This document shows, piece after piece, positions 1 to 12,248 of a stretch of 64,000 bases of DNA. Every line of letters starts with the position of its first letter. The stretch's first letter is position 1. A program made the position numbers and the translations under genes. The stretch spans positions 1,095,077 through 1,159,076 of the forward strand of contig ONZQ02000005.1 in NCBI GenBank assembly GCA_900312665.1. Direction: 5' to 3'. The notes beneath the pieces were generated by a model, which made no database searches, had not been told where the DNA came from, and saw nothing but the letters and a program-made list of their open reading frames with translations. This DNA comes from Cephalotrichum gorgonifer. Taxonomy: Eukaryota; Ascomycota; Sordariomycetes; Microascales; Microascaceae.

Positions 1-632
1 CAATGCCGAAGGCAGCCTGGATGCCAATCATGATCCAGGCGGACCAGAAGAACCAATTCCTTGTACCCCTGGGCACAAACATTCCCAGCCACTCCAGCAA
101 GATGGATATCTTGAGGAGAGGAAGGCATGCTGTATAGAAGACTCCAGCAATATGGACGAGCTAAGTAGCTGTTAGTTGCAGCCATGGCTTTGGAGGAAGT
201 AAGATCGCTAGAACATACATAACCCATCGGGACCGTTTGTCGCAACGTGACATTCCATGTATGGACATAATACCCTGGGCTTGGGATCAAACTTGCAGTG
301 CTATAAGTCCAGCCGACAAAACATGCCTGACGACCTTCGTTAGCTTGTGTCGATATTGTGCACAAACGGGGGGAGGGACCCACGAATGCGGCCACGATCA
401 GATATTCTTGAACCTGGGCCTTTCTCATGAGAGCAAGCTTGGCGTAGAGGCGGATTCCCAGGCAGAGCACCACGACGGACGTGCAAGCGGCGATGACGCC
501 TATTGCCAGTCCATTCTGGTTGGGAGGGTTGTCGAAGTTGCTGAATTGGTCGCTCGGCGGCTGCATGGCTGGAAGGTCCAGCATGGCGTCCAGCTCCGCC
601 GGGGAGAGCTGAGTAAAGTCGATTTCTGCCAT
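1..632 (-). CDS. Rhodopsin-like (PTH11/SAT4-type) integral membrane protein, 3' part cut by window edge
   Basis: The gene is read on the minus strand from the ATG at 632 and runs off the left edge. I model exons 632-384, 326-219 and 160-1, and the two introns have GT-AG ends and keep phase 0. The short acidic N-terminus is followed by a first membrane helix (IGVIAACTSVVVLCLGIRLY). Next comes the RLYAKLxLxRKxQVxEYL pattern, and exon 2 carries GYYVHTWNVTLRQ. Exon 3 begins LVHIAGVFYTACLPLLKISILL. These are hallmarks of the fungal rhodopsin-domain family of seven-helix proteins, often annotated as integral membrane or PTH11-like. Their molecular function is mostly unknown, and some act as GPCR-like sensors. 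About 131 N-terminal residues are visible, out of roughly 350-400 usual for the family. It is divergent from the hydrolase gene at 1763. Membership in the polyketide locus is possible but unproven. Confidence 0.75.
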   Translation of the reverse strand, partial: MAEIDFTQLSPAELDAMLDLPAMQPPSDQFSNFDNPPNQNGLAIGVIAACTSVVVLCLGIRLYAKLALMRKAQVQEYLIVAAFVGPSPRLCTISTQANEGRQACFVGWTYSTASLIPSPGYYVHTWNVTLRQTVPMGYVCSSDLTSSKAMAATNSYLARPYCWSLLYSMPSSPQDIHLAGVAGNVCAQGYKELVLLVRLDHDWHPGCLRH

Positions 633-1762
633 ATTGAATAGCGGTGGTGGTGCGTCGGTGGTCGTCGATCAGTGGTGCCTGCCCTTAGCCGACTGGCGAT
701 CTAGCCCCGTGGATGCGATGAGTTAGAACGAGCTAGACGGCTGATGGAATCCGAGAAGAAACTAGGAGTCGGGAACTATGCCATATCAGCGGGTGGCTGA
801 ATGGAGGCGCCATCTTGTAGTTGGAGAGGCAATTGTCCGTTGCGGGAGAGGCGTCGATCACTACCTCGGGACAATAATCCCAGGAGATATCAAAATCGGG
901 CGCTCGCAAGGATACCTAGTCCAGCACACAACTACCCGAATATACTTCATACCTGTTGTACTTTCGCTTCTTCCTGCACTCCTATTAATACAAGGATTAT
1001 GTTTATCGTCCAAGACTTGGGCCTGGGTACCATAACCTAGCCAGCAGGGATATGGTGAAAATTACGGACGTTTGGGAATTGAAGGATTCACTTTTCCAAG
1101 AGAGTAGTTGTCATATCCGACGAATTCCCCAATTCTCATGGGTACTCGCATTTTCTCCTCCCTGAAAGTTATAAGACATGTATAAGGAGATATGTAGCAC
1201 GGATACGCCGGGCGGTCTGGGCTCTGGAAAACGCACTTCGACTAACGAAAGAAACATGAGGGAGCATTCTGGAATTGGCGTATAAGTAAGCACATATGGC
1301 CCCATCCTGTCTCCAAAAAAGGAGCCTGCATCCCGCCCGAATCATACCAGGTCGACCCATCAAGTCATTTAAAGGAAGGATTCACGCATACTCTCATACA
1401 AGTATTCCGAGGTTGTGAGTGGAGCCAAAGCTGGAGAAACAAGCAGGGTGGTACTCCGAGCACTTACGTACATACGGCATTAAGGAGGCACAGGGATATA
1501 CTCAGTGGGATGGAACCGAAATTTCAGTCTCTTCTTTGCTTCTTTCTAATCATTATTAATAACTCAATCCTTCCCGTCATTGATACGCCGAACCAGATCC
1601 TCCTACCCATTCTTGTCGATCTCGTCCTGCGCCGTGCTACCCGTTTTGAAACACCTGGCCCCCAAGTGCCCCTCATCCCCCACGCAGCACACCTATTATC
1701 CGTTCCTAGATCGGGATCGGGACCACTCCTACTTTACGAAGTACAAACACAAGTCTTTCAAG
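633..1762. other. Intergenic region between divergent genes, no gene recognised
   Basis: This 1.1 kb stretch separates the start of the rhodopsin-like gene (minus) from the FSH hydrolase (plus), so it should hold both promoters. Several short open frames cross it, but none encodes a recognisable domain or shows conserved fungal splice structure. I see no repeat or RNA gene. Confidence 0.5.
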
Positions 1763-2757
1763 ATGCGTTTCCTCTGCCTCCATGGGAGGGCGACTTCTGC
1801 ACAGGTGAGAATAAGGAGCAGCTCAAAACAGCAAACATGGGAAACTGAATGGAAAAAACTGACAAGCAGGGCACCAAGATCTTTGAGCTCCAAACAGGTG
1901 AGAGTTAGACGGCGGAGTTAATGCTGTAGTGGCCCTGTCTCTTCGCTGGCATTTCAGTTCCGTCAGGGGAAGGGGCAGATGGAGCACCATAGAACCCTGC
2001 CTACTAATAGTACCTAGCAAGGATACGACAGGAGTTTATCGAGCACGAGTTTGTCTTTCTCAACGGTGGAATAGTTTTGCAATCGTGTGATGGTAAGCCG
2101 ACCGGCTCTTACGGCGACAAGCATATGCCCCCACCTGCTCACCTCGGCCTTTGTACAGGTTCAGCAACGGTTGGCAGTACCGACATGGGGGATGGCCAAT
2201 GTGGATTCCTTGGCGAGCTCACCGACGTGGGCCAGTACCAAGACCTTCTGCATGATCTTGTAGAGGCGGTGCAGACCCAGGGTCCCTTCGATGGTGTCAT
2301 GGGTTTTTCCGAAGGGGGGATCGTGGCTGCAACGCTCCTCCTCGAGGATGTCCGGAGGCCGTTTGCGAATTTCAAGTGCGGCATCCTCTTCAGCGCGGCG
2401 CCTCCCCTGGACACCGATAGCCTCCGAGCCGGCATCATTAGGTGCCTGGATCCGGACAAGGACAAGGTGTCAGTCTTCATCCCCACAGCCCACATTTACT
2501 CGCCCCGCGAGGACGATACCAGCCCGACCAGTACAGGGGCTGCTGCAAGGGTCTGCACCTCCCCTCTCGACAAGCTCTGGTCCGATGCCGGCTGGACTAC
2601 GCCGGAGCAGGTACACAACTCCCTAGTGCGCCTTTGTGCCAATGCCGAGGTCTTTCTGCACGACGAGGGGCACTGTGTACCAGGGTCGAGACATCATGAT
2701 GCATTGAGAGGGGCTCTTCGGGCGATTAATCGGACCGTTGAGAGTGCCAGCGGCTGA
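1763..2757 (+). CDS. FSH-family serine hydrolase (candidate trans-acting PKS release thioesterase)
   Basis: My model has exons 1763-1804, 1870-1897 and 2018-2757, giving 269 aa. Phases 0 and 1 are consistent. The N-terminus MRFLCLHGRATSAQ-GTKIFELQT is the canonical FSH1-family opening, and it becomes visible only after splicing a 42-nt and a 28-nt exon. The nucleophile elbow is GFSEGG (Ser about 121) after GPFDGVM. The likely acid lies near REDD and the catalytic His in DEGHCVPG. An additional in-frame 66-nt intron at 2093-2158 is possible and would shorten the product to 247 aa. The stop lies 493 bp upstream of the HR-PKS start, on the same strand. Known family members such as LovG release polyketides from HR-PKSs that lack a thioesterase, so this is the likely release enzyme here. 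That role is inference from context. The hydrolase fold and triad are well supported. Confidence 0.85.
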
Positions 2758-3250
2758 GGGAGAGTTGACGAGGCGGAGACGGGCGGGTCGAAGGATAATG
2801 GTAAATTGGCGAAAACGTTTTGGAGTCAAGAAACGGGTCATCGGCAGGCCGTGATACGAGTTAGGAGGCCGGCAGTTGATATCTCTAAACAAGCACCCTG
2901 CAAGTTTTCTAGATAGTTAGTGGGACGGGTACGCAAGTGGCGTACATCATTTCCCCTTCGGTTTGCCGCGAGCCAGCCGAGCAGATGCAATGCTACGGGG
3001 CCAGTTTCTGTCATCCTTCTAACCCTTGTCCGGGCGTAGGAGTGGGGCCATTAGTGTCGCGAGCCAGTTTGAAGTTGCATTGCAAGCCGCCTTTCTTCGA
3101 TGCGGAAAAAGATCTGTCATCGAAGAAGATGGTGAAATAATAATATCACCACCTCATGCATAACATCTGCATCCCAGCACCCTCTCTCATTGCTTGTACC
3201 AAGTTCCATTCCAGCTTAATCACCCAACTCGTACAAACGTTACCGACACA
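2758..3250. promoter_or_regulatory. HR-PKS upstream region
   Basis: This 493-bp stretch lies between the hydrolase stop and the PKS ATG. It contains an AT-rich AATAATAATATCA segment about 120 bp before the ATG and a pyrimidine-rich leader. I recognise no further gene or convincing pathway-specific operator. Confidence 0.4.
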
Positions 3251-6200
3251 ATGGATTCGATGGCCGATCAGTCCGACTACCACCAATCACCCACCGGAAC
3301 CCCCACTCGAACACCCATTGGGAAGCCCGTCGAGGGAGACATCGCCGTTATTGGTCTATCGTTCAAGTTGCCCCAAGATGTTGACGACGTTTCCGGGTTC
3401 TGGGATGTCTTGCAGAATCGCAGGAACCTGATGACTCGCTGGCCCGATTCTCGCATAAGCGCCGAATCGTTCGTTTCTGGAAAGCAAAGCAAGGTGTGTT
3501 AGTTACTCGTAGTAATTTGGTCACCCCCTCACCCAGAAGGGTGTGTAGACGAAGAGGAGTGTTTTTTTTTTCCGATTCGATTTCGTCCTACAAAAAACAC
3601 TCTTGACACGTCTATAGTTCAATTGCCATGGCGGATACTTTATCAACGATGATCCGGCTGCCTTCGATGCCCCGTTCTTCTCCATCTCGACCAAGGAAGC
3701 AGCCGGTATGTTTCCTATAGCCCCGTAGCTCCTCCTGGCTTTCGGGGATCTGTAAGCTGACAGGACGGGGGTGTGGTAAAAGCTCTCGATCCCATGCAGA
3801 GATGGACGCTAGAGACATCATACCGTGCTTTCGAAAACGGTAAGATTGGCGGAGCTTACCGGGATAAACACATGGAGAAGAGCTATCACATTCTGACGGA
3901 CATGGTGCCTAAGCTGGAATCCCTTCTGAGAGGCTCAAGGGCTCAAGGACTGCTGTTTTCTCCGCGTCTTTCACGGATGATTGGTCAAGGATGGTCTCGC
4001 AGGACCCAGATAATTCTGAGAGAACAGCTGCCACCGGTTCTGCGGTGTCCCTCGTCGCAAACCGAGTCAGTTGGTACTTTGACCTGAGAGGCCCCAGTGT
4101 CCATATCGACACTGCCTGTTCCAGTAGCTTAGTCGCCCTTGACATGGCATGCCAGTCCTTACGAGCCGGTGACTGCTCGTCTGTGCGTCTCTCAAACTTA
4201 TACCCTACCTTCTACCCCACCCCCCTCTTCACACTTCGTCAACTCACCGTTTGGTGGGCTCTACTTATACAAGCGCTAATATAGACCCCATGTGGGAGGA
4301 AAGGCACTCGTGACCGGTTCCAGTTTGATACTGACCCCCACCCTTACCCATTTTCTCTCCAACCTCGGCTTTCTCTCCCCGGATAGCAAGTGCTGGGCGT
4401 TCGACCACCGTGCAAACGGCTATGCTAGGGGCGAAGGTTTCACCGCACTAGTTCTGAAACCCCTTTCGGCGGCTCTCCTAGATGGTGACATGATTCGCGC
4501 TGTCATTCGAGCTACTGGGACGAATCAGGACGGCCAGACCCCATCAATAACTCAACCAAGCCCCAGGGCGCAAGAGGAGTTAATACGCCACGTATATAAG
4601 AAAGCCAACCTCTCTTTCGACAAGACTCGTTACGTCGAGGCCCACGGTAAGTCAAATATCGGTATCCTTCTATACGTCGTATTTTAAGTAACGATGTGGT
4701 ATGCAAGCTGACAAACGCGTTGTAGGCACCGGAACACCGGTTGGCGACCCGATCGAGTTGAAGGCAATAGGAAGGGTTTTCCGCGACTCTCGGTCCACCG
4801 CAGACCCTCTTTACGTGTGAGTGACGCGGTAGTGGCGGTTCTTTAAGGGCCCACCCACTCAAATAAGCCACTTGACTTAGCCTGATGATCTCTGTATAGT
4901 GGCTCCGTAAAGACCAACATCGGACACCTCGAAGGGAGTAGCGGCATAGCTGGCGTCATCAAATCTATCAGTACGGATGGGTAACCTGATCAATTGCAGA
5001 ACCTCTCCAGTTTCCCCTACTAAACAGCCACAACATGTAGTTTCCCTGGAGAAGGGCATCATCCCGCCTCATGCGCTCTTAGAGAAGATAAGCCCGGATA
5101 TCGACCTCGAGTTTTACAAAACTGTGGTATGTGCCCCCTCCTTATATAGGTGAACTGGTAGCAATATTGTTTGCTAGTGTAGGGGGATAGATAAGCTGAT
5201 ACGACTAGCGGCGTAGATCCCGACCGATAACGTCATCTGGCCTTGCGAGGGCTTGCGACGAGTATCTGTGAATTCATTTGGGTTCGGAGGCACGAATGCC
5301 CATGTTGTTCTTGACGATGCTTACCATTATCTGCAAGAACGCGGTCTCATGGGCAATCATTGCACCGTCGCCTCTGTTGGCCCCGCGTCCACGTTGAAGA
5401 CGAATGGCCTCACCATCACCACCAATGGCTCCGCTGCGAATACCTTCGCTAGCGTGGACTCCGATACGAATGGCTGCGCAACGAATGGCTCCGCTAGCAA
5501 CGGCTCTGCTAGCAACAGTGCCGTTACCAACGGTGGCACCACCAACGGGAAAACTACTAGCGCCATACCCAACGGAAGAGCTAATGGGAGCACAAGCAGC
5601 CAGGGGCTTCGGGTTGGTAATGAAGGAAGCAATGGCGCTCATACAGGAGAAAGAAAGGAAGCCCCCACCGATCTCGGTGGTAAGAGTGTTACTACCAGGA
5701 GTATCGCCAATGGAAGGGCTAACGGGCATGTTAACGGGCGCATTAACGGGCACACCAACGGCGTCGACGACGATTCCCAGAGCACACTACGACTCCTCGT
5801 CTGGTCGGCAGCGGATGAGAAGGCCCTCAAGCGTGTAGTCAACCAGCAGCGGACTTACTACGAGGACCACGTGGCGGGTAAGCCGGCGGAACTTGCCAAG
5901 CTCGCTTATACTCTAGCCGCCCGACGAAGCTGCATGCTCTGGCGCACTTCCGCCATCGTCACCGAAGGGACCAGTAGCACTGCCGGCCTGTCCATTGCCA
6001 AGCCGGTGCGTGCCGGCTCCCCCGGAGAAGCCAGCCTTGCGTTTGTCTTCACTGGCCAAGGAGCGCAATACGCCTCCATGGGATGGGCCCTCGTCCACCA
6101 ATATCCGTTCTTCTCGGAAACGCTGGTGCGGATCGGTAAGCTTTATAGCAGGCTCGGGTGTCAATGGGATCTACTCGATGAACTGCGTAACAGCGAGAAC

Positions 6201-9200
6201 ATAGACCGCCCCGAGTATAGCCAGCCTCTATCTACAGCCGTCCAGGTAGCCCTAGTTGAGCTACTCCGCACTTTCCACGTTGTTCCCAAGGCCGTTGTCG
6301 GCCACTCCTCCGGCGAGATCGCCGCCGCCTACGCCATCGGGGGCCTGTCACTAGAGTCCGCGTGCAAGGTCTCCTACTTCCGCGGCCAGCTGGCCGGCCG
6401 ACTCCGAGACACTGCCTCCCCAGCCGGCGCCATGATCTCGGTGAACCTCGCAGAGGACGAGGTCCCAGCTTACCTCGAAAAGATTGGTAGTACAGGCGTA
6501 GACGTCACCGTCGCTTGCATAAACAGCCCACTAAACTGCACGCTCTCTGGTACGGAGAAAGCCATTGATGCTATCAAGGAGCAGGCGGACAAAGACTGCA
6601 TATTCGCCCAGAAGCTAAAGACTGGCGTGGCCTACCACTCATCCGCCATGCTGGCTATAGCTGACGACTACAAGCGGAAGATGGGGAGCCTTGAATCTTC
6701 TAACTCATCCTCTTCGATCCCCATGATCTCCACCGTGACAGGCCAGCGCGTGCGACCCGCCGTCCTGACCACGGCACAGTATTGGGTAGACAACATGGTG
6801 TCTCCTGTCCGCTTCGCTGACGCCGTCCAAGCCTTGACGCGGGAGCCTTCAACGTTGAAGACCGGCTTTATCGGCAGCATCACCGATATAGTCGAGGTCG
6901 GACCCACCGCAGCACTGCGCCGCCCGATCTCTGACACACTAGCTAAGGCAGGCCCTCGGGCGAAGGTAGTCCGCTACTCCAGCGTCCTATACCGAAAGCG
7001 ATCCACCGTCGAGACTATGCTAGAGCTCATCGGGCAGTTATTTTCCCATGGACATTCGGTATCGGTCTCTACTGCGAACCAGCTCTCAGGGGAGAACGGG
7101 CCGTTTATGGTCGATACCCCCGCGTATCCTTTTGACCACTCACAAACGTACTGGGCTGAGTCGCGGATAAGCCGCGATTACAGGCTACGTGGTGCCGTAA
7201 GTGGCGAGACACTCGGGGTGCGGGTGTCGGATTGGAATCCGCTGGTGCCGAGATGGAGGAACTTCCTGAGTGTTGAGTCGGAACCATGGGTTGCCGGTCA
7301 TAATGTAAGCGACGGGATCCCTTCCACCGCTCCCTTGTCTGAGGTTATTGTCTTTAGTGGCTAATTAGATCATTTCCACAGATCAGTAATACTGTGGTAT
7401 ACCCAGCGGCAGGGATGCTAGTCATGGCTATGGAAGCAGCGATGCAAGCTAAGCCTGTGAACCGGACTATTTCGGGCTACTTGATCAAAGAAGCGCATTT
7501 CACGAACCCCATAGTCGTAGGGGAGACCTGGGAAGACAGGACGGAGACGATAGTCGAGCTCTGCCCTGCGCAGAACTCCTACGAGAAATTCTCAGCCTGG
7601 TCCGATGTCCGAATCTTCTGCTGTCGCAAGAAGGAATGGACAGAGTGCTTCTCGTCGCACATCCAGGTCCAGTATGGCGATGAGGAGTCCTCCTTGCAGG
7701 TCGATTGGCAACAGGAGGAGAAATTATTGGGCGAGGACATCCTCCGCCGGTACGAGGATGCGGTGGCGGCATGCTCAAAACCCGTCGACTCGCAGGTGTT
7801 CTACCGCAACGCGGCCGACCACGGCCTTAAGTACGGGGATTGGTTCCAGCTGTTAGAAGACCTCCACTGGGACGGGAAAAAAACTGCTGTGGCCCGTATT
7901 GACGTCTCGAAGCCTCAGTTCAAGACGGAAAGCCTCGTCCACACTGCCGTCCTGGACGTCGTCATCCACATGCTGAGGGCGAGTTCTCAAGCCCTTGCCT
8001 CAACGTCGGCTACCAACGTTCCCGTCAAACTAGTCAACACTTGGGTCTCTGCCTTGGGGTGGCAATGTCCTCAGACCAACTCCATCCGATGCATGGGGAT
8101 CGCGAATATGGAACCGGATTCCGGCGAGGATGGAGCCATCTATGCATTAGGGGACGATGGGAAGGTTCTGATGTCTATGGAGCGGATAGTCACTGTGGGT
8201 GTTTCTAGTCCAGGGCATGATGATGATGTGTCCGAACCCAAACTCCTGCATAGGGTCGAGTGGAAGCCGCAGCTGAGTTTGCTTGACCCGCAGCAGCTGA
8301 CAGATGTATGCGGTAACGGTTGTGAAACCGTCAAGGATAATTCGGCCATACTCTCACGCCACAACGAACTAACAGCTATTATGAACCTCGCCCTCTCTCG
8401 AACGTTACGGGATATGACGGTAGAGGAGCGTGGAAAGCTGCCAGCCTCCCTTGAACGGCACATGGCGTGGATAGAGCACCACATCGCCACGCTCACACCA
8501 TCTGAGAGAGATGACCCAGATTCACCCATAAGTGACTTGGAGCTCGAACAGCGCCTCCAGAGCATAGACAACTTGCACCCATCTTGGAAGCTCCATACAA
8601 ACGTGGTACGCTCGCTAAAGAGCATACTCATCGGCGAGAAAGATCCCCTTGAGGTCATCTTCGACTCCAATCTTGCCGATGTATTCTACGCCGACTTGTT
8701 CGCGCAGATCTGCGATGTGCGCCTACGCAACTTCCTCGACCTGGCCTCCCACGAGAATCCGAGCTTACGGATCCTCGAGGTTGGTGCCGGCACCGGTGGT
8801 TTCACGGGCCATGTCCTGGCCGCGCTTCAGTCGCTTGAGGAAGAGAGCGGCGGGCTGAAGCTGGCCGAGTACACGTACACCGATATCTCGCCCACATTCT
8901 TCGAGCGGGCGCGTGAGCGATGGAAGGCGCTGGAGGGCCGCATAAGCTTCAAGACACTGGACCTGGAGCGATCGCTCGAGAGTCAGGGCTTCGAGGTCGG
9001 CACGTACGACCTGGTCGTTGCTGGGAGTGTTCTGCATGCCACGGCGGACCTGGTGCGCACGATAAAGAATGTGCGAACGGCGCTCAAGCCAGGCGGGCGG
9101 GCATTGATTCTCGAGGTAGTCGCACCGGAAGACGTGGTAGTGAACTTCTCGTTCGGCCTCGCGCCCGGGTGGTGGCTTGCGAGAGAAACATGGCGTAAAC

Positions 9201-12200
9201 TATCGCCTCTCTTGGACGAGGAGCAGTGGGATGGCTGCTTGAAAAGGAGCGGATACTCGGGGAATGACCTTGTGCTTAGGGACACGGAAGAGGGCGAGTG
9301 TCACATCTGCAGCATTATAGTGTCGACGGCTGTGGAGGAGGAAGAAGTGACAACAAAGGGAGAAGAGGTAAAAGCACCACCTGTCGGGCCGGAATCCAAA
9401 ATTCTCTTGGTCATCGACAAGTTCTCGGAAAAGCAGGCCGAGCTGGCCAACCTCATCAGCAACGAGGTCGGTGCACTGGGTGGCGGCGCACACCTAGACT
9501 GTGTGATCCTGTACCTGGAGAACTTCCAGGAGATGAAACCGGATGCCAACGATGTTGTCGTTTGTCTTACGAGCCTTGATTCCGCGTTCATGTCGAACAT
9601 GGACGAGAGAAAGCTCACCTGGCTACAGGAGCTCATGCGTGATACGAAAAGGCTACTATGGGTGACTGCGCCAGGAACCGACGAGTCGCAGGCACCCTTT
9701 TATAGCCAAGCGGACGGCGTCCTCCGATCATTACGACTGGAGGCAACTGACACTCAAATTGTCACTCTCGATATTCAATCCCTGTCCCCAGATGAGGGAG
9801 CAAGTACGGCGGGTTCTGGTTCCGCCGCACATCACGTCGTCAAGGTAGTCCAAATCTCTTTCCTCGACTCCCCCCCTTCCGATGAACTGGAATACATGGT
9901 GCGGCATGGTCTTCTTGAGACCTGCCGAGTTGCCGAAGATATTAGCGGTAACGCATCACTTAATGCACTCCTCTCCCCGAAATTGCGCCACCAGGCCTGG
10001 TCCACCAGCCCAGCGTTATCTCTCTCAGTAAGAACGGCCGGGACGCTAGATGCTCTCTGCTTCATCGAGGACACCGCATATGAGACAGACCTGCAAGCCA
10101 ATGACGTGGAGATCGAAGCCAAGGCCTGGGGTGTGAATTTCCGCGACGTCCTGCAGGCTCTAGGGCGTCTTCCGGAGAGGACATTCGGCTACGACTGCGC
10201 GGGCATCGTCACTAGAGTCGGAAGCGGCTGCAGTTACCGTTCGGTCCGGGTAGGTGACCGGGTGTGCATGGTTTCTCCGGGATGTATGCGCCGGTACCCA
10301 CGCGCACACATCGCATCTGTAATCAAGATACCTGAGGAACTCGACATGTCCTTTTCAGCTGCCGCCGCGGTCCTGGTTCCCGGGATTACAGCTTACCACG
10401 CCCTCGCAAACGTCGCGCGCATTGCCACCGGTGATACGGTTCTTATCCACTCGGCCGCTGGTAGCACAGGACAAATGGCCGTTGCCATTGCCAAGGCTCG
10501 GGGTGCTATCATTTACGCAACCGTCGGCAGTGAGGAGAAGAAACAATTTTTAGTAAATGTCCTCCGCATCCCTTCGGACCACATCTTCCACAGCCGGGAT
10601 ACATCATTTGCGCAGGCCATTATGCGCGTCACCAAGGGCCGCGGCGTCGATGTAGTGCTCAATTCGCTATCCGGGGACGGACTGCAGGCGTCGTGGGAGT
10701 GCATGGCTCGTCGAGGGCGCTTTGTCGAGATCGGTAAAGTCGACATCTCGGCGAACTCGGGACTTCCGATGCTAGGCTTCGCTAGAAACGTGAGCTTCTC
10801 CGCCGTGGACATGCGTGAGATCCTACTGGAAGATCCCCAGCTCACTGCCCAGCTGCTTCGAGAGACTATGGAGTTCGTGGAGGATACTGGCGCTTCCCCG
10901 ACGCCGGTGCACTCGTTCTCTGCGGACCAAGTTGAGCAGGCTTTCCGACGGGTTCAGAGTGGCGAGAATATTGGCCGTGTGGTGATCGAGCCTGCGGCAG
11001 CGGATGCTGTTCCTGTGAGTAGAGTGCCCTCTCCACTCCCAAAGGGAACTCTGGGCTTGAAGTTACTAACAATTTTTCACCCTGTAGCAATACGTTTTGG
11101 ATCGACGGAGGTGGCAGTTTGACAGCAGGGCGTCATACCTCATCGCAGGCGGTTTCGGCGGAATAGGCCGTGCCATTATACAATGGATGGTAGATCGAGG
11201 CGCTAAATACCTCATAGTTCCCTCCAGATCTGGCGCCTCGTCAAAGGCAGCATCTGATGTCTTTGCCGAGACCAAGGCCCGAGGCGTCTACATTTCCGCA
11301 CCAAAGTGTGATGTAGCCTCAGAGTCGGCCGTATCAAGCATGCTCGATGAGTGTGCCCTCACAATGCCCGTTATAAAAGGCTGCATCAACGCTGCCTTGG
11401 TTCTACAAGATGCCATGTTTTCCAACATGACTCTGCCTCAGTGGAATCTCGCCGTCAAAGCAAAGGTAGACACGGCATGGAATCTGCACCGGCTCCTCCC
11501 CAAGGACCTTGATTTCTTCGTTCTGCTGTCGTCCCTGGCGGGGATCATCGGCCAGATGGCGACGACCAATTACGCCGGAGGCTGTACCTTCCAAGATTCC
11601 CTGGCGCGCCACCGCGTCGCACATGGCCAGAAGGGGGTATCTATTGACATCGGTTGGATGGGCGACATCGGCATCGTCGCCGAAACGGCCGCCTTCCAGC
11701 GCCAGCGCCTGGCCACCGAGGATATGAAACAGATCAACGGTCGCGAGCTAATGGCCCTCCTGACTCTGTGCTGCGACCCTTCCGCACCGCTGATAACCCC
11801 GGAGCGAAGCCAAGTGCTCCTAGGTCTGCGAACACCAGCCGACTTCTTAGCCAAGGGCCAGACGCCCCCGGCGCTGCTGGAGCGTCCACTCTTCGCTGGA
11901 TTCTCGCACGTGGTTGGCACCAACACGGCCGGCAGGGAACAAGTGGGGCGTGCGACGGACCCGAAGGCACTGTTCCTCGCCGCTGCTGACAGAGAGGAGA
12001 AGGTCCAGGTTGTGATTAGTTCGTTGGTTTCTAAGTTGGCGCGGGCCATGTCTATCTCTCCCGACGATGTGGAGCTGTCTAAGCCGCTGTCGAGCTATGG
12101 CGTCGACTCACTGATGGCGGTGGAGCTTCGTAACTGGATCAGGCACGACTTCGCTGCGCCAATGGCTGTCTTTGATATAATGGGAGGTGTACCTATTTCG

Positions 12201-12248
12201 ACCGTTGGGGAGGTAGTGGTTGATAGAAGTACTACTGGTAGTACCTAG
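3251..12248 (+). CDS. Highly reducing polyketide synthase, KS-AT-DH-CMeT-ER-KR-ACP
   Basis: My model has eleven exons: 3251-3493, 3618-3705, 3783-3839, 3914-4182, 4304-4646, 4726-4816, 4900-4970, 5041-5126, 5217-7304, 7382-11014 and 11088-12248. They sum to exactly 2,710 codons. KS (about 28-455) has DTACSSS plus both histidine motifs (EAHGTGT, SVKTNIGHLEG). An Asn/Gly-rich linker spans about 470-600. AT has VFTGQGAQ (about 692) and GHSSGE (about 778). The DH histidine lies in GHNISNTVVYP (about 1111). CMeT has ILEVGAGTGG (about 1574). ER spans about 2015-2320 with LIHSAAGSTGQ. KR has YLIAGGFGGIG (about 2340) with the catalytic Ser and Tyr (LLSS, TNYAGG). ACP has GVDSL (about 2661). All catalytic signatures are present, so it should make a highly reduced, alpha-methylated chain. 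No thioesterase or reductase follows the ACP, which points to release by the upstream FSH hydrolase. The product is unknown. Confidence 0.95.
5395..5765 (+). repeat. TNG/NGS-rich low-complexity repeat inside the PKS KS-AT linker
   Basis: About 120 residues of the PKS linker are built from degenerate units such as TNGSA, SNGSA, TNGGT and a terminal NGHVNGRINGHTNG. The DNA shows tandem-like units (aacggctc, aatggctc, aacgggc). The frame is maintained throughout, so it is coding sequence. It is probably a flexible, fast-evolving spacer. Confidence 0.85.

Noticed and set aside
3494..5216. Apparent frameshifts and stop codons in the PKS ketosynthase
   Set aside because: Each coincides with a GT-AG intron of about 75-125 bp, and the conserved KS sequence resumes in phase. 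The gene is intact, not a pseudogene.
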